NCBI RefSeq assembly: GCF_015668195.1
Contig: NZ_JADPFC010000002.1
Coordinates: 434,001 to 498,000 of the forward strand
DNA from: Romboutsia_C sp015668195
Lineage (GTDB): Bacteria > Bacillota > Clostridia > Peptostreptococcales > Peptostreptococcaceae
Direction of reading: 5' to 3'
DNA length: 64,000 nt
The translations under genes were made by a program, and so were the position numbers. Below are positions 1 to 9,455 of the stretch, piece after piece. A model generated the notes under the pieces. The model was not told the DNA's origin. It was given only the letters and a program-made list of their open reading frames with translations, and did no database searches. The first letter of the stretch is position 1; each line of letters opens with the position of its first letter.

Positions 1-428
1 AGTTCCTTTAATATATCTATATTTCTTTGAAGCACAGGATTTTCATACATATTAGTATTCATAGCAGGTGCTATTAATACTTTTGCCTTAGTAGCCATAA
101 CTGTTGTTGTAAGCATGTCATCAGCTATGCCATTAGCCATTTTACCTATGAAGTTCGCAGTTGCTGGTGCTATTAAAAATACATCTGCTTTTTTAGCTAG
201 TGATACATGCTCTACATCCCAAGTTTTTGGTTCTTCAAACATATCACAAACTACATAATTTTGGCTTAATGATTGAAATGATAATGGAGTTACAAATTCA
301 GTAGCCGCTTTAGTCATTATAACATGAACATTTACACCTAATTTTCTAAGTCTACTTACTACATCTAATGACTTGTATACAGCTATTCCTCCACTTACTC
401 CTAGTACAACAGTTTTACCTTTTAGCAT
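1..428 (-). CDS. coaBC: Phosphopantothenoylcysteine decarboxylase/ligase, N-terminal part (cut by window edge)
   Basis: Bifunctional coenzyme A biosynthesis enzyme. Only the first 142 codons, belonging to the flavin-dependent decarboxylase (CoaC) domain, are in the window; the CoaB synthetase domain lies beyond base 1. The protein starts MLKGKTVVLGVSGGIA, the usual flavoprotein opening. It shows the active-site His in a WDVEHVSL context, the PATANFIGKMANGIADD stretch and the substrate-clamp motif PAMNTNMYENP. It starts 5 bases after the rpoZ stop and is the last visible gene of the dapF-yicC-gmk-rpoZ-coaBC operon. Family assignment is secure; completeness cannot be judged. Confidence 0.95.
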   Translation of the reverse strand, partial: MLKGKTVVLGVSGGIAVYKSLDVVSRLRKLGVNVHVIMTKAATEFVTPLSFQSLSQNYVVCDMFEEPKTWDVEHVSLAKKADVFLIAPATANFIGKMANGIADDMLTTTVMATKAKVLIAPAMNTNMYENPVLQRNIDILKE

Positions 429-433
429 AAGAA

Positions 434-697
434 TTACTCCTCTTCTGTAGTTTTTTGTTCTAAGTGCTTTTCAGCTTCGTTTAAGTCTATTTCTTCTTGA
501 GTTAATAATCTATAGCTTATTTTCCCATCAGCAACTTCTTGAGTAGCTATAGTTACAGGCTTGTTATCTCTAGTTTTTGTAGTTGTTATAGTTTCAGCAC
601 CGTCTATTATTTCTCTAGCTCTTTTTGCTACTGTTCCAACTAAATAATATCTGTTGTCTATTTTGTTTAATACTTCATTTATTGATGGTTTTAACAT
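434..697 (-). CDS. rpoZ: RNA polymerase omega subunit
   Basis: Small subunit that helps assemble the beta-prime chain of RNA polymerase. The 87-residue protein starts MLKPSINEVLNKIDNRYYLV and contains the family stretch VAKRAREI (about residues 23-30), followed by the usual variable acidic C-terminus. Length is normal for Firmicutes omega. It sits one base after the gmk stop and directly before coaBC, the classic gmk-rpoZ-coaBC order, so it is surely co-transcribed. An AAGGAGG ribosome binding site lies inside the end of gmk. Confidence 0.95.
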   Translation of the reverse strand: MLKPSINEVLNKIDNRYYLVGTVAKRAREIIDGAETITTTKTRDNKPVTIATQEVADGKISYRLLTQEEIDLNEAEKHLEQKTTEEE

Positions 698-698
698 T

Positions 699-1316
699 TT
701 ATAATTCCTCCTTGAATTTTGCTATTATATGATTTTTATATCTATTAACTTTATTTTTTTCCGCTAGTATTATACTTTCTACTTCTTTTACTGATGTATT
801 TACATCTTTATTCACTACAAAATAGTCGTAATCAGATATTTTGTTTATTTCTTCAAAAGCACAACTAAATCTTTTGTGTATTTCTTCTTCTGTTTCTGTT
901 CCTCTTCCAACTATTCTATTTTTTAATTCTTCAAGAGATGGCGGTAATACAAATATAAATACACCCTCTGGATATACATCTTTTATTTGCTTAGCTCCTT
1001 GCATTTCTATCTCTAGTATGACATCTTGTCCATTTTCTAAAGATTCTATTATAGCAGCCTTTGGTGTACCATAAAAATTGTCATAAATTTGAGCATACTC
1101 TAAAAATTCACCATTATCTATCATCATTTGGAATTTTTCTTTTTCTAAAAAGAAGTAATTAACTCCATCGACTTCACCATTTCTTGGTTTTCTAGTTGTT
1201 GCCGATACAGATAATTTTATATCGTGATTTTTGTTTAGTAACTCTTTGCATATTGTACCTTTCCCAGCTCCCGATGGACCAGATACAACTAATAATAGCC
1301 CTTTTTTCTTAAGCAT
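699..1316 (-). CDS. gmk: Guanylate kinase
   Basis: Phosphorylates GMP to GDP with ATP in purine nucleotide metabolism. The protein of 205 residues begins MLKKKGLLLVVSGPSGAGKG; the P-loop GPSGAGKGT lies at about residues 13-21, followed by the GMP-binding region SATTRKPRNGEVDGVNYFF. The reading frame stays open upstream to 1358, but I chose the ATG at 1316 because an AGAAAGGAAG ribosome binding site precedes it and the family starts there. It lies between yicC and rpoZ. In Bacillus a small gene (remA) sits between yicC and gmk; here the 53-base gap is empty. Confidence 0.95.
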   Translation of the reverse strand: MLKKKGLLLVVSGPSGAGKGTICKELLNKNHDIKLSVSATTRKPRNGEVDGVNYFFLEKEKFQMMIDNGEFLEYAQIYDNFYGTPKAAIIESLENGQDVILEIEMQGAKQIKDVYPEGVFIFVLPPSLEELKNRIVGRGTETEEEIHKRFSCAFEEINKISDYDYFVVNKDVNTSVKEVESIILAEKNKVNRYKNHIIAKFKEEL

Positions 1317-1369
1317 TACTATCTTCCTTTCTGATATATAAGTTTCATTATTATACATTTTATTATTAT

Positions 1370-2251
1370 TTATTCTATATTTTGTATTTGCTCTCTTATT
1401 TTTTCTAATTCAGATTTAATTTCTACTACTAAATTAGTTATACTTAAGTCTGATGATTTTGATCCTATTGTATTTGTTTCTCTATTCATTTCTTGGATTA
1501 AGAAATCTATCTTTCTTCCTATTGATTCGTCTTTTACTATAGTCTTTTTTAATTGTTCTATATGACTTTTAAATCTTACTATTTCTTCTGTTATACTACT
1601 TTTATCTGCATATATTGCAACTTCTTGTGCTAATCTATTTTCATCTATTATGCTAGGATTTTCTAGTATCTCAGATATTCTAGTATTTAATTTTTCTTTA
1701 TAATCAATAACAACATTATATGAATACTTTTCAATTTCTTCAATATAATTTTTAAGAAGGTCACATCTCATTATAACATCTTCTGCTAATTTTTTACCTT
1801 CTTCTATTCTCATTTCTTTTAAATTACTTAAAGCTTCTTCTAAAGATTTTTTAAGCATTTCCCATAAAAACTCTTCATCTTCTTCTTTTTCTTCAGCTTT
1901 TATTATATCAGGAAATTTAGCTATATTCATAACGCTTATATCATCTATTAAATCAAACTTATTTTTTATTTGATTTAATATTCCTACATATTGACTAGCT
2001 AATACTTCATCGAATTTTAAGTTTACATCTTCACTACCTAATACGTCAAGCTTTATATATAAATCAACTCTACCTCTTTTTACATAATTTTTTATTAAGT
2101 TTCTTGCCTTTTCTTCTAAAAATGATATCTTTCTTGGTAATCTTATATTTATATCTGCATATTTATGGTTTATAGTCTTACATTCTATTAAAAAATAATA
2201 GTTATCATCTTTATATTCTCCTCTACCAAAGCCAGTCATACTTATTGCCAT
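1370..2251 (-). CDS. YicC/YloC family endoribonuclease-like protein
   Basis: Member of the YicC/YloC family; E. coli YicC is described as an endoribonuclease, and the role in Firmicutes is less clear. The 293-residue protein starts MAISMTGFGRGEYKDDNYYF, the family N-terminal signature, and ends with a conserved helical region containing GRKIDFLIQEMNRETNTIGSK. The open frame reaches 2275, but the ATG at 2251 has GGAGGT eight bases ahead and matches the family start. It begins one base after the dapF stop and is the second gene of the dapF-coaBC operon. Confidence 0.93.
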   Translation of the reverse strand: MAISMTGFGRGEYKDDNYYFLIECKTINHKYADINIRLPRKISFLEEKARNLIKNYVKRGRVDLYIKLDVLGSEDVNLKFDEVLASQYVGILNQIKNKFDLIDDISVMNIAKFPDIIKAEEKEEDEEFLWEMLKKSLEEALSNLKEMRIEEGKKLAEDVIMRCDLLKNYIEEIEKYSYNVVIDYKEKLNTRISEILENPSIIDENRLAQEVAIYADKSSITEEIVRFKSHIEQLKKTIVKDESIGRKIDFLIQEMNRETNTIGSKSSDLSITNLVVEIKSELEKIREQIQNIE

Positions 2252-2252
2252 A

Positions 2253-3080
2253 TTATACCTCCAAAATACCTTCACATATTTTAACTGCAGGTCCTGTCAT
2301 ATATATACAGTCCTCATTTATATCTATTTTTACACATCCACCTTGTGATGTTACATATACATTTTTATCTAATTTTCTTAAAAAATTTCCTATGACTGCA
2401 GATGCTGTCATTCCTGTACCACATCCTAAAGTATAACCACATCCTCTTTCCCAAGTAGCTACTTTTATATTATTATTATCTTCAATTTTTACAAAGTTTA
2501 CATTAGTGCCTTTTAAAAACATTTTATTTTTTTCTATTTCATTTCCATATTTATGTACATCATTTAGATCTATATCATCTACAAAAACAACAGTGTGAGG
2601 AACTCCCATTAACATAGAACTTACTATAAATTCTTTATCTTTTACTTTTACCTTTTGTTCTAAGAAAGTTTCCATAGTATGAATCATAGATATATTTTTA
2701 CACAAGAAGCTTCCACTTCCCATATTAACCTTTACTAAGCTTGTTATATTATCCTCTTTGTTTATATTTACTTCTTTTATCCCATCAAGGGTTTCTATTT
2801 TTAAATTTTCTTTTACTACTATCTCATTATCATAAACATATTTAGCAAAACATCTAAGCCCATTTCCACACATAGATGCTATTGATCCATCAGAATTATA
2901 ATATAACATCTTAACATCTGCTATATTGGATTCCTTAACAATTAAAAGCCCATCAGCACCTACTGAAAACTTTCTATTACATACTTTTTTAGCTATTTTT
3001 TCACATTCATCATATTGATTAAACCTTTGGTCTATAACTATAAAATCATTCCCTATACCATGTAATTTCCAAAATTTCAT
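2253..3080 (-). CDS. dapF: Diaminopimelate epimerase
   Basis: Interconverts LL- and meso-diaminopimelate, supplying lysine and the peptidoglycan cross-linking residue. The 275-residue product starts MKFWKLHGIGNDFIVIDQR. The two catalytic Cys regions are visible: ASMCGNGLRCFAKY (about residue 75) and WERGCGYTLGCGTGMTAS (about residue 220). I chose the ATG at 3080, behind GAGGGGGA, over the upstream in-frame start at 3122. First gene of the minus-strand operon through coaBC, and divergent from rqcH. A TATAAT-like box (3114-3119) may be its -10, but I see no good -35. Confidence 0.95.
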   Translation of the reverse strand: MKFWKLHGIGNDFIVIDQRFNQYDECEKIAKKVCNRKFSVGADGLLIVKESNIADVKMLYYNSDGSIASMCGNGLRCFAKYVYDNEIVVKENLKIETLDGIKEVNINKEDNITSLVKVNMGSGSFLCKNISMIHTMETFLEQKVKVKDKEFIVSSMLMGVPHTVVFVDDIDLNDVHKYGNEIEKNKMFLKGTNVNFVKIEDNNNIKVATWERGCGYTLGCGTGMTASAVIGNFLRKLDKNVYVTSQGGCVKIDINEDCIYMTGPAVKICEGILEV

Positions 3081-3207
3081 ACTATCCCCCTCTAATTTAA
3101 TCCCTAACTTAATATTATACAATATATTAATAAGAAAGGGAAATTATATAGATATAAAATTTGTTTTTATCCTCTTATAATTAATTATATACTTTCTTTA
3201 ATTAATT

Positions 3208-3236
3208 TTGATAAATATTCACAATATACTTATATT
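3208..3236 (+). promoter_or_regulatory. Sigma-A promoter for rqcH
   Basis: On the plus strand TTGATA (3208-3213) is followed after exactly 17 bases by TATATT (3231-3236), giving a transcript start near 3243 and a leader of about 40 bases. This is the only plus-strand gene, so it needs its own promoter. Confidence 0.6.
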
Positions 3237-3283
3237 ATGTAATAATTATTATATATTGTTCATCTAAGAAAGGAGCGATTATT

Positions 3284-5056
3284 ATGGCTTTAGATGGTTT
3301 AGTTATACATTCTATAGTAAACGAGTTACAATCAAAGATTTTAGGAGGTAAAATAGATAAAGTATACCAACCTGAAAACGATGAAGTTATTTTACATATA
3401 AGAAATAATAAGGAGAACTTTAAGTTAGTATTAAGTGCTAGTGCCTCAAATCCAAGGGTATATTTAGCTAAAGATTATAAAAAAGAAAATCCTATAAATG
3501 CCCCTATGTTTTGTATGCTTTTTAGAAAACATATACAAGGAGGTAATATAGTAAATATATCTCAGGTAGGTTTTGAAAGAATAATAAGAATAAGTGTAGA
3601 GTCTCTTGATGAGTTGAAGGAAAAAACTACAAAGGATATATATATAGAAATAATGGGTAGACACAGTAATATAATACTTACTCATTCAAGTGATAATAAA
3701 ATAATAGACTCAGCAAAGAGAATACCTCCTAGCATAAGTAGAGTTAGACAAATACTTCCAGGTATGACTTACAACCTACCTCCCGCTCAGGACAAATTAA
3801 ATCCTTTAGATGATATATCTGAAGATGAATTTATAAAAGAATTAAAATCTTTTAATGGCAACCTATACAAGTCTATTTACTCTAGATTTTTAGGAATAAG
3901 CCCTGTTATTTCCAAGGAAATTTGTCATAGAGCAAACATAAATGAAAATTTAAGTACATCTGAGTATTCTTTTGATGACTTAACATCTTTATATAAGGAA
4001 TTTAAAAGTTTATTTAAAGATATGAAAAATAATATCTACTCTCCATGTGTTGTAGTAGATGAAAATATCGATAAAATTATAGATTTTAGTTGCGTAGATT
4101 TAACGATATTTAATGATTTATCTTTTATTAAAAATGATAGTATGTCTTATATAATCGAATATTACTATAAAACTAAAGATATAAAAGACAGAATTCATCA
4201 AAGGTCTTCTGATTTAAGAAAAAGTATTTCTATAAAGTTAGATAGACTTTACAATAAACTAAAAAAACAAAATGAAGAATTAATAGCATCTGAAAATGCT
4301 GATATATACAAGATTTATGGAGAGCTTATAACTTCATATATCTATATGATAGAAAAAGGTATGGAAAGTATTGAGGTTCAAAACTTCTACGACCCAGAAT
4401 ATAAAACTATAAAAATAAAACTTAATAAAAATCTAACGCCTTCTGAGAATGCTCAGAAATACTTTAAAAAATATACTAAGATGAAAACTGCTAAAATAGA
4501 AATAACTCATCAAATAGATATAACTAAAGATGAAATAGAGTATTTAGAAAATATAATGCTTAGTATAGAAAACTGTGAAAATCTTGCAGAGCTACTTGAT
4601 ATAAGAGAAGAGCTAGGTAGAGTTGGTTATCTAAAATCATCTAGTAAAAATAAAAAAGAAACTAAGCTTACAACTAAGCCTCATGAATTTTTAAGTAGTG
4701 ATGGATTTAAAATATTAGTAGGTAAAAATAATAAACAAAATGACCACCTTACTTTAAAAATTGCAAGTAATGATGATATCTGGATGCATACTAAAAATAT
4801 ACCTGGTTCTCATGTTATTATAAAATCTGATTCTAAAGATATACCTGAAACAACTTTATACGAAGGTGCTATGCTTGCTGCATACTTTAGTAAATCAAAA
4901 TTGTCTGCACAAGTTCCTGTTGATTATACAAAAAAGAAAAATGTCAAAAAACCTAATGGAGCAAAACCTGGTATGGTAATATATGAAACTAATAACACAA
5001 TGTATGTAACTCCTACAGATGAGCTTGTTGCAAAGCTTAGAATAAAAGAAAATTAA
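3284..5056 (+). CDS. rqcH: RqcH/NFACT family ribosome quality control protein (Fbp-like)
   Basis: Homologue of bacterial RqcH (eukaryotic Rqc2/NEMF), which binds stalled 50S subunits and recruits tRNA-Ala to add alanine tails that mark the nascent chain for degradation. In Gram-positives it is often annotated as fibronectin-binding protein (FbpA; Fbp68 in C. difficile). The 590 residues show the NFACT-N domain (start MALDGLVIHSIVNELQ), a central coiled coil (about 270-440) and the C-terminal NFACT-R domain with WMHTKNIPGSHVII (about residues 502-515). GAAAGGAG precedes the ATG. It is the only gene on the plus strand. Confidence 0.92.
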   Translation: MALDGLVIHSIVNELQSKILGGKIDKVYQPENDEVILHIRNNKENFKLVLSASASNPRVYLAKDYKKENPINAPMFCMLFRKHIQGGNIVNISQVGFERIIRISVESLDELKEKTTKDIYIEIMGRHSNIILTHSSDNKIIDSAKRIPPSISRVRQILPGMTYNLPPAQDKLNPLDDISEDEFIKELKSFNGNLYKSIYSRFLGISPVISKEICHRANINENLSTSEYSFDDLTSLYKEFKSLFKDMKNNIYSPCVVVDENIDKIIDFSCVDLTIFNDLSFIKNDSMSYIIEYYYKTKDIKDRIHQRSSDLRKSISIKLDRLYNKLKKQNEELIASENADIYKIYGELITSYIYMIEKGMESIEVQNFYDPEYKTIKIKLNKNLTPSENAQKYFKKYTKMKTAKIEITHQIDITKDEIEYLENIMLSIENCENLAELLDIREELGRVGYLKSSSKNKKETKLTTKPHEFLSSDGFKILVGKNNKQNDHLTLKIASNDDIWMHTKNIPGSHVIIKSDSKDIPETTLYEGAMLAAYFSKSKLSAQVPVDYTKKKNVKKPNGAKPGMVIYETNNTMYVTPTDELVAKLRIKEN

Positions 5057-5101
5057 AATAAGTTTTAAATCTTTGCGCCTAAACTTTTTATTAAAAATAT
5101 T

Positions 5102-5131
5102 AAAAGCCTTATGAATTTACATAAGGCTTTT
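5102..5131. terminator. Bidirectional terminator between rqcH and the BMP lipoprotein gene
   Basis: Inverted repeat AAAGCCTTATG / CATAAGGCTTT with a 6-base loop, A-rich on the left and T-rich on the right, between two convergent genes. It can stop transcription from both sides. Confidence 0.85.
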
Positions 5132-5135
5132 TTAT

Positions 5136-6155
5136 TTATTTCATCATATCATTATATTCTTTTTCTGTTCTTGGAACGCTTATTTCTCCATCTATAACTT
5201 TTTTAGCTTGTTTATTTACATAATCTATTATTTCTTGAGGTACAAGCTTATTAGTGTTTTCTGGTATACCTACTGCACCTTCTTTTAATCCATAAACTTG
5301 AGCTTCTCCACCTTTGTAGTTTCCTTCAACTAATGATTTAGCTAAATCATAAGATGCTACGTTTAATTTCTTTAGTGCAGATGTTATTACATTATCTGGA
5401 GCTAAATAACTTTGGTCTCTATCAACACCTATAGCATATTTATTATTTTCTCTAGCTGCTTCTATAGCACCTGTTCCTGTATCCCCTGCTGCTGATAAAA
5501 TTGTATCTACATTTGAAGCATACATTTGCTTAGCTATTGATTTACCCTTTGCTTGATCACTAAATGAGTTTGCATATTGCTGTGCTACTTTTACCTCTTT
5601 GTTAGTAGTTTCTACTCCATACTTGTATCCATATTGATATTTACTTATAGCTGGAGTTGGCATTCCTCCTATAAATCCTACATTATTAGTCTTAGTCATC
5701 TTAGCAGCTATTATTCCTGTTAAGTATGCTGCTTCTTCTTCTTTAAATATTACAGGCACAACATTTTCTAGAATTTTATCATATGTTTCATCCATTAATG
5801 CAAATTTTTGTTCTGGGTAACTTTCTGCTGATTCTTTTATCGCATCTTTTAATTGGTATCCAACACCTATTATTAAATCAGTGTCTTGGTCTACCAATGT
5901 TTCTATATTTTGTATATAATCAGATTCTTGTGGTGATTCTAAGTATTTTATATCTATGTTAAAATCTTCTTTAGCTTTTTGTAATCCTTCCCATGTAGCC
6001 TGATTAAATGATTGATCAGTTATACTTCCTTCTCCTAACACTATCCCTACTGAAAGATTCGAATTTGTCTTTTCGTTTTTTGATGAACATCCAGTTAGCA
6101 ATGTTGCTGACAATACTACTGATGATGTTATTGATATTAACTTTTTAAACTTCAT
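5136..6155 (-). CDS. BMP family (PnrA-like) substrate-binding lipoprotein
   Basis: Extracellular binding protein of the basic membrane protein family, whose characterised members bind purine nucleosides for ABC import. The 339-residue product has a lipoprotein signal peptide with lipobox LLTGC (Cys about residue 23), then the periplasmic-binding fold with VGIVLGEGSITDQSFNQATW near the N-terminus. An AGGAGGA ribosome binding site precedes the ATG. No ATPase or permease gene is adjacent, so the partners must be encoded elsewhere. A nucleoside ligand is likely from the family and the nearby uraA/pyrR, but is not proven. Confidence 0.88.
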   Translation of the reverse strand: MKFKKLISITSSVVLSATLLTGCSSKNEKTNSNLSVGIVLGEGSITDQSFNQATWEGLQKAKEDFNIDIKYLESPQESDYIQNIETLVDQDTDLIIGVGYQLKDAIKESAESYPEQKFALMDETYDKILENVVPVIFKEEEAAYLTGIIAAKMTKTNNVGFIGGMPTPAISKYQYGYKYGVETTNKEVKVAQQYANSFSDQAKGKSIAKQMYASNVDTILSAAGDTGTGAIEAARENNKYAIGVDRDQSYLAPDNVITSALKKLNVASYDLAKSLVEGNYKGGEAQVYGLKEGAVGIPENTNKLVPQEIIDYVNKQAKKVIDGEISVPRTEKEYNDMMK

Positions 6156-6222
6156 AAACTCCTCCTAAAAATTATTGAACTTTAATCTTAAATTTTAGTT
6201 TTTCGTTCGACAATAGGTTTTT

Positions 6223-6251
6223 ATTTTACAATACAGATTATAATTTGTCTA
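6223..6251 (-). promoter_or_regulatory. Sigma-A promoter for the BMP lipoprotein gene
   Basis: Reading the minus strand, TAGACA (6246-6251) and TAAAAT (6223-6228) are separated by 17 bases. The transcript would start about 6216 with a leader of some 60 bases. I see no purine riboswitch in this leader. Confidence 0.6.
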
Positions 6252-6375
6252 TACTTTTGCTTTTATTTTCTATTTTTTATAGTTTTTTCATATACATACA
6301 ATCATTATTTGTATATCATTCATTTTTTAGTACTTATTATTAAGTATAAAAAAGTTTAAATTCTTATAAAAAAAT

Positions 6376-6417
6376 AAAAGCTATAAAGTTTGGATAATTT
6401 CAAACTTTATAGCTTTT
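6376..6417 (-). terminator. Terminator after uraA
   Basis: A perfect 17-bp stem (AAAAGCTATAAAGTTTG and its complement) with an 8-base loop, followed on the minus strand by a T-rich run. It lies 13 bases after the uraA stop. Confidence 0.9.
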
Positions 6418-6429
6418 TACTTATATATA

Positions 6430-7674
6430 TTATACTATTGTAGCTTGTGGAGATACATTTTTAGTATCCTCTTTTACTTTAAATTCACTATTATTTAATA
6501 TTCTATTTAATATAACTCCAACTATAGCTGATAAACTAAGACCCGTTATAGATACAGTTTCAGTAATAGGTATACCTATTACTATACCTTTATTTCCTAA
6601 ATAAGTAGTTCCAAGTCCTATTATCATTATTGTTGCTATTATTATTATATTATTTTTATTTTTAGTACACTCTCCATCTTTTATAGTTTTAAATCCTACA
6701 AAAGTTATCATAGAGAATAATAATATACTTATTCCACCCATTACTGCTTGAGGTATACTTTGTAAGAATCCCCCAAACTTACCTATACAAGAAAGTATTA
6801 TAGCAAATACTGCTGTTCTTCTTAATAAAGAAGGATCGTAGTTTTTAGTTATAGCTAAAACTGCTGTATTTTCTCCATACGTAGTATTTGCAGGACCCCC
6901 TAAGAATCCAGCTACCATAGTTGCTAAACCATCTCCTAGTAAAGTTTTATTTAATCCTGGGTTTTCTATGAAGTTCTTACCAACTACTGCTCCATTTGTA
7001 GTCATATCTCCTATATGTTCCATAAATACGGCTAAAACTACTGGTGCTATTATTACTATAGCTTCTAAGCTAAACTTTGGTAATGTAAACTTTGGTATCT
7101 CAACTAAACTTGCTTGTGTTATTGTAGATACATCTACTAATCCCATTACTAAACATATTACATATCCTGAAATAACCGCTATTAATATTCCTAATTGCTT
7201 TATAAATCCTTTTGCAAACTTATTTATACAAAATGCTATTCCTAAAGTTATTATTGCTATTAATAAGTTTGATGAAGCCATATTAAATGCTGTTGGTAAT
7301 AAGTTAAGACCTATTACACCTATCATAGCTCCTGTTACTTGTGGTGGGAAATATTTCTTTATTTTATCTATTCCTACCATTTTAACTACAAAAGACATTA
7401 TTACATATATAAGTCCCGCTACCATTATACCACCTTGAGCATAAGCTAAATCTCCGCCATAAGCTTCTTTAGCTGCTAATATTACTGGTATAAACGCAAA
7501 GCTTGAACCTAAAAATACTGGTACTTTTCCACCTGTACAAGCATGGAATATTAAAGTTCCTACACCTGCACAAAATATTGCTACTGCAGGATTAAATCCT
7601 GTCAATATAGGAACTAACACTGTTGCTCCAAACATTGCTAATAGATGTTGTAATGACATTACTGTTTTTTTCAT
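6430..7674 (-). CDS. uraA: Uracil permease, NCS2 family
   Basis: Inner-membrane uracil:proton symporter (UraA/PyrP group). The 414-residue protein starts MKKTVMSLQHLLAMFGATVL, typical of the family, and has about 12-14 hydrophobic segments, the motif GLAxxxAGFLGGPANTTYGENT near residues 235-258 and a short polar C-terminus. The frame opens with an earlier ATG at 7689, but that ATG overlaps the GGGAGG ribosome binding site itself; the ATG at 7674 is the real start. It follows pyrR with a structured leader containing a PyrR-binding hairpin, so uracil uptake should fall when UMP is high. Confidence 0.93.
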   Translation of the reverse strand: MKKTVMSLQHLLAMFGATVLVPILTGFNPAVAIFCAGVGTLIFHACTGGKVPVFLGSSFAFIPVILAAKEAYGGDLAYAQGGIMVAGLIYVIMSFVVKMVGIDKIKKYFPPQVTGAMIGVIGLNLLPTAFNMASSNLLIAIITLGIAFCINKFAKGFIKQLGILIAVISGYVICLVMGLVDVSTITQASLVEIPKFTLPKFSLEAIVIIAPVVLAVFMEHIGDMTTNGAVVGKNFIENPGLNKTLLGDGLATMVAGFLGGPANTTYGENTAVLAITKNYDPSLLRRTAVFAIILSCIGKFGGFLQSIPQAVMGGISILLFSMITFVGFKTIKDGECTKNKNNIIIIATIMIIGLGTTYLGNKGIVIGIPITETVSITGLSLSAIVGVILNRILNNSEFKVKEDTKNVSPQATIV

Positions 7675-7681
7675 AAAAAAA

Positions 7682-7748
7682 CCTCCCATAAATTTTTTAG
7701 GGAGAAATATTTCTCCCTTTTTCAGTCTCTCTGTACTGAATTAAAAGG
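7682..7748 (-). promoter_or_regulatory. PyrR-responsive RNA switch covering the uraA ribosome binding site
   Basis: Three overlapping structures on the minus-strand RNA. (1) A PyrR-type hairpin (7716-7748): lower stem CCTTT/AAAGG, a one-sided 3-base bulge, upper stem TTCAGT/ACTGAA and loop ACAGAGAG; its centre fits 12 of 14 positions of the PyrR consensus as I recall it. (2) A palindrome AGGGAGAAAT/ATTTCTCCCT (7699-7718) that shares bases with arm (1). (3) CTCCC (7700-7704) paired to GGGAG of the ribosome binding site (7683-7687), followed by six Ts. Forming (1) breaks (2) and frees CTCCC for (3), which would stop transcription or block translation of uraA. Read by eye; no folding was run. 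Confidence 0.72.
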
Positions 7749-7781
7749 CACTATTTTATTTTCTGATTATAGTGTATCTTA

Positions 7782-8315
7782 TTATTCATTTATTGTTACT
7801 GAATCTTCTTTATCTATTTCTACTAGTTTAACACATATTATTTCTTTATTTGATGTTGGTACATTTTTTCCTACATAATCTGCTCTTATAGGTAATTCTC
7901 TATGTCCTCTATCAACTAATACTGCAAGCTGTATAGATTTTGGTCTACCAATATCCATTATTGCATCTAGTGCACCTCTTACAGTTCTTCCTGTATATAA
8001 TACATCATCAACTAGTATAACTTTCTTATCATTTATATCAAAGTCTATATTAGAACCATTTATTACAGGGTCTATATCTACTTCTTTTAAATCATCTCTA
8101 TATAAAGTTATATCCACTTCTCCTGTGTTAACCTTACTTCCTTCTATCTGTTCAATTCTTTTAGATATCCTATTAGCTATAGGTAACCCTCTAGTTTTTA
8201 TACCTACTAAAACTATATCTTCAATACCTTTGTTTCTTTCTATTATTTCATGACTTATTCTTGTTATAGCTCTACCAATTGCTTTTTCATCCATTAATTG
8301 GGCCTTTTCTATCAT
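7782..8315 (-). CDS. pyrR: Bifunctional pyr operon RNA-binding regulator / uracil phosphoribosyltransferase PyrR
   Basis: UMP-dependent RNA-binding attenuator of pyrimidine genes, with uracil phosphoribosyltransferase activity. The 177 residues start MIEKAQLMDEKAIGRAITRI, the family opening. The PRPP-binding motif VILVDDVLYTGRTVRGALDA lies at about residues 94-113. A strong AGGAGG site precedes the ATG. It is followed 107 bases later by uraA and preceded by its own promoter and leader with a PyrR site, so it should regulate itself. No other pyr biosynthesis genes are present here. Confidence 0.95.
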   Translation of the reverse strand: MIEKAQLMDEKAIGRAITRISHEIIERNKGIEDIVLVGIKTRGLPIANRISKRIEQIEGSKVNTGEVDITLYRDDLKEVDIDPVINGSNIDFDINDKKVILVDDVLYTGRTVRGALDAIMDIGRPKSIQLAVLVDRGHRELPIRADYVGKNVPTSNKEIICVKLVEIDKEDSVTINE

Positions 8316-8351
8316 CGGTGACCTCCTATTATATAAAATTTTTGTTTAAAA

Positions 8352-8379
8352 AAGCTTCTTATCACAAGACAAGAAGCTT
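8352..8379 (-). terminator. Attenuator terminator in the pyrR leader
   Basis: Inverted repeat AAGCTTCTT/AAGAAGCTT with a 10-base loop, followed on the minus strand by TTTTTT, about 30 bases before the pyrR ATG and downstream of a PyrR-binding hairpin. Position and neighbours suggest a regulated attenuator rather than the end of rluD. Confidence 0.75.
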
Positions 8380-8463
8380 ATATATTCTAATTAAGTATCA
8401 GTAAAATTAATAAATTTAATCAACTAATACAATTTGATATATTATATATTTATATAGCTTTTG

Positions 8464-8492
8464 CCTTATGATATCTCTGTATCACTTAAAGG
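8464..8492 (-). promoter_or_regulatory. PyrR-binding hairpin in the pyrR leader
   Basis: On the minus-strand RNA: CCTTT / AAGG lower stem, a purine bulge on the 5' side, upper stem TGATA/TATCA and the hexaloop CAGAGA, which is the core of the PyrR anti-antiterminator. It lies about 15-40 bases after the predicted transcript start and upstream of the attenuator at 8352-8379. Confidence 0.7.
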
Positions 8493-8511
8493 TATTTCTT
8501 TTATTTTTTAT

Positions 8512-8540
8512 ATTATATATCTATATCATATATTTTTCAA
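8512..8540 (-). promoter_or_regulatory. Sigma-A promoter for pyrR
   Basis: TTGAAA (8535-8540), a 17-base spacer, then a perfect TATAAT (8512-8517) on the minus strand, right after the rluD stop codon. The transcript would start near 8505 and carry a leader of about 190 bases. Confidence 0.75.
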
Positions 8541-8543
8541 GAC

Positions 8544-9454
<911 letters not shown>

Positions 9455-9455
<1 letters not shown>

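Noticed and set aside
6156..6429. Possible purine riboswitch ahead of the BMP lipoprotein gene
   Set aside because: I looked for the conserved purine-aptamer core and loop-loop sequences and found none.
6968..7438. 156-codon open frame on the plus strand opposite uraA
   Set aside because: It mirrors the codon pattern of uraA, has no ribosome binding site and no recognisable motif; uraA on the other strand is certain.
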